This document shows, in pieces, positions 7,159-8,480 of a stretch of 8,480 nucleotides of DNA. The notes under the pieces are model-generated. The model ran no database searches, was not told the DNA's origin, and saw nothing but the letters and a program-made list of their open reading frames with translations. Position 1 is the first letter of the stretch; each line of letters starts with the position of its first letter. A program made the position numbers and the translations under genes. This DNA comes from an uncultured Oscillospiraceae bacterium (GTDB lineage: Bacteria > Bacillota > Clostridia > Oscillospirales > Ruminococcaceae), in assembly GCA_934456315.1 (NCBI GenBank), contig CAKSHG010000088.1, positions 1 through 8,480 on the forward strand, read 5' to 3'.

Positions 7159-7386
7159 GGTCACCTCTAAAAACCTCATGTGAGCGAAAATGGGCAGTGC
7201 GCACCATCTTCGTCGTCAAACCTCCTCGTAAGGCATACAGCCTTACGAGGAGGTGCAACACGATGTTGCAGAGCGAAATAACCGGGCGACGGCATGGACG
7301 CCGTCGCATCAGAAATTTCGCTCGTTGAAAGAAGCAGTCGGTGTGCTATACACATTTTCACTCAAACAAGGTTTTTAGAGGTGACC
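7159..7386. mobile_element. MITE-like element, 228 bp, with 34-bp inverted ends
   Basis: The left end GGTCACCTCTAAAAACCT (7159-7176) and right end AGGTTTTTAGAGGTGACC (7369-7386) are perfect 18-bp inverted repeats. They continue imperfectly to 34 bp (7159-7192 with 7353-7386), sharing TGAG and GAAAATG. The interior is almost all hairpin. CCTCCTCGTAAGGC pairs with GCCTTACGAGGAGG (7221-7234 with 7240-7253). TGCAACA pairs with TGTTGCA (7254-7260 with 7264-7270). GAGCGAAAT pairs with ATTTCGCTC (7271-7279 with 7315-7323), enclosing GCGACGGC/GCCGTCGC (7286-7293 with 7300-7307). No transposase fits inside. No clear target duplication is visible (left flank AATAA, right flank ATTGA), so the exact ends and the parent transposon family are uncertain. 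Confidence 0.7.
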
Positions 7387-7387
7387 A

Positions 7388-7416
7388 TTGACAACACACA
7401 GGAATACAGCTATAAT
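7388..7416 (+). promoter_or_regulatory. Promoter of the calcium/sodium exchanger gene
   Basis: TTGACA (7388-7393) and TATAAT (7411-7416) with a 17-base spacer are a perfect sigma-A consensus. The -35 starts one base beyond the right end of the MITE-like element. Transcription would start near 7423, leaving a leader of about 25 bases; the ribosome binding site GGAGG is at 7437-7441. Confidence 0.85.
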
Positions 7417-7447
7417 AATGATGTATTATTTTATATGGAGGTCACAT

Positions 7448-8452
7448 ATGAACATCGTCATTGACATAGTGCTGCTTCTCGCAGGGTTTGTCCTGCTGAT
7501 AAAAGGCGCTGATTTTTTCGTAGAGGGAGCGTCTTCTCTTGCAAGGAAACTAAGGATCCCCTCTCTTGTGGTTGGTCTTACAATAGTCGCTCTTGGAACG
7601 AGCGCACCGGAGCTTGCGGTCAGCATTTCAGCTTCGCTGGGCGGGCAGAATTCAATGGCTGTCAGCAATGTAGTGGGATCGAATATCTTCAATCTTCTTG
7701 GCGTGCTCGGAGTATGTGCGCTGGTAATACCCCTTGGAGTTACAAAAGACATACTTCATCGAGATTATCCGGTTTCGATATTCACATCCGTGCTGTTTTT
7801 TGTAATGCTTATATTCTTCGGAGCTTCCGGAGAGATCACTCTTTTTGAAGCAATATTACTTGTAGTGCTTATGGCTGGTTATCTGACATGGACTGTCATA
7901 GCAGCAATGAAAAACCGTCAGAACTCCGAGGAACAAAGCGCTGAGAAGCCATTTATCTGGTGGAAGTGTGCGCTCTTTATAATCTGCGGAGCAGGCGCGA
8001 TAGTTCTGGGAGGCGACATGGTTGTAGACCACGCTTCTCTGCTTGGAAAAGCCGTGGGCATGAGCGAAAGTCTTGTCGGTCTTACTATATGCGCTGTCGG
8101 GACCTCTCTTCCCGAACTTGTCACATCGATCTCCGCCTGCAAAAAGGGCGAAAACGATATGGCAATCGGCAATGTCATCGGATCAAATATTCTGAATATC
8201 CTGTGTATTCTCGGCGTTTCCGGGGTTATTTCGCCTATAACTATCACCGGAGCAGACCTCAGCAATACTCTTGTGGATTTCGGAATTTACATCGTAATAT
8301 GTCTGCTGGCATACATATTCTGCCTTACTCAGAAAAAGATCACCCGTGTTGAGGGAGGAATACTTGTTTTCCTTTATATAGCATACATGGGTTATGCTAT
8401 CGTCCGTGACCATCTTGGAACCGATCCGATAATGAGCCTTATAGGAAACTGA
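7448..8452 (+). CDS. Calcium/sodium antiporter, CaCA family (YrbG-like)
   Basis: This is a 334-residue inner-membrane cation exchanger, of the usual length for bacterial YrbG-like CaCA proteins, which swap Ca2+ for Na+ or H+. Both alpha repeats are present and similar. Alpha-1 contains GLTIVALGTSAPELAVSIS (43-61) and VVGSNIFNLLGVLG (75-88). Alpha-2 contains GLTICAVGTSLPELVTSIS (211-229) and VIGSNILNILCILG (243-256). The acidic ion-binding residues E55 and E223 sit in the GTSxPEL motifs. About ten hydrophobic helices are visible, split by a hydrophilic loop near 154-169 (MKNRQNSEEQSAEK). The ATG at 7448 is preferred over an in-frame start at 7388 because GGAGG (7437-7441) lies six bases before it and the upstream start falls inside the -35 box. 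It is transcribed alone from its own promoter and has no visible link to the CRISPR system. Ion specificity cannot be read from the sequence. Confidence 0.95.
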   Translation: MNIVIDIVLLLAGFVLLIKGADFFVEGASSLARKLRIPSLVVGLTIVALGTSAPELAVSISASLGGQNSMAVSNVVGSNIFNLLGVLGVCALVIPLGVTKDILHRDYPVSIFTSVLFFVMLIFFGASGEITLFEAILLVVLMAGYLTWTVIAAMKNRQNSEEQSAEKPFIWWKCALFIICGAGAIVLGGDMVVDHASLLGKAVGMSESLVGLTICAVGTSLPELVTSISACKKGENDMAIGNVIGSNILNILCILGVSGVISPITITGADLSNTLVDFGIYIVICLLAYIFCLTQKKITRVEGGILVFLYIAYMGYAIVRDHLGTDPIMSLIGN

Positions 8453-8480
8453 TCATAGAGAAAAGCAGGAGTTGTTTCAG

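Noticed and set aside
7079..7361. Minus-strand open frames within and next to the MITE-like element
   Set aside because: They are translations of inverted repeats and hairpins, with no transposase motif and no ribosome binding site.
7151..7391. Target-site duplication flanking the MITE-like element
   Set aside because: The flanks (AATAA and ATTGA) share no convincing direct repeat, and the nearly palindromic GGTSACC ends do not match as a direct duplication.

Overview
The window is a type VI-D CRISPR-Cas locus followed by ordinary chromosomal genes. It most likely comes from a Ruminococcus-like gut or rumen Firmicute. The evidence is the Cas13d-type C-terminus, the repeat architecture, near-consensus sigma-A promoters (TTGACA-N17-TATAAT), strong AGGAGG ribosome binding sites and roughly balanced base composition. 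No cas1 or cas2 is visible. The genus is inferred from recall of where Cas13d occurs, not from a search.

Layout. Positions 1-1227 hold the C-terminal 408 residues of Cas13d, including the intact HEPN2 R-x4-H motif. CRISPR array 1 follows (leader 1257-1325, repeats 1326-1620, terminator 1633-1667). Positions 1668-2620 contain no conventional gene. This stretch carries two matching promoter-like modules and a run of very short ORFs of 78, 32, 9, 9 and 18 codons, each with its own Shine-Dalgarno sequence. The 78-residue product is an almost pure glycine zipper, and the two 9-residue products are near-identical copies on a 70-bp tandem repeat. Next is an 817-residue HTH protein with two WYL modules (2701-5154) under its own strong promoter. 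Array 2 (5159-5458) starts directly behind it and has a near-copy of leader 1 but a different repeat centre.

The 448-residue coiled-coil protein of unknown function (5573-6919, minus strand) converges on array 2, with one hairpin terminator facing each way between them. A 228-bp MITE-like element (7159-7386) with 34-bp inverted ends follows. It abuts the -35 box of a calcium/sodium exchanger gene (7448-8452).

How the parts fit: Cas13d would process transcripts of both arrays, since the repeats share both flanks and differ only in the upper stem and loop. The WYL protein is the expected accessory or regulator of a VI-D system. The two arrays have related leaders, related terminators and, unexpectedly, two collinear pairs of spacers with matching 3' halves, so they look like paralogous cassettes. 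The least explained parts are the small-peptide cluster between array 1 and the WYL gene, and the covarying hairpin just downstream of each array promoter.
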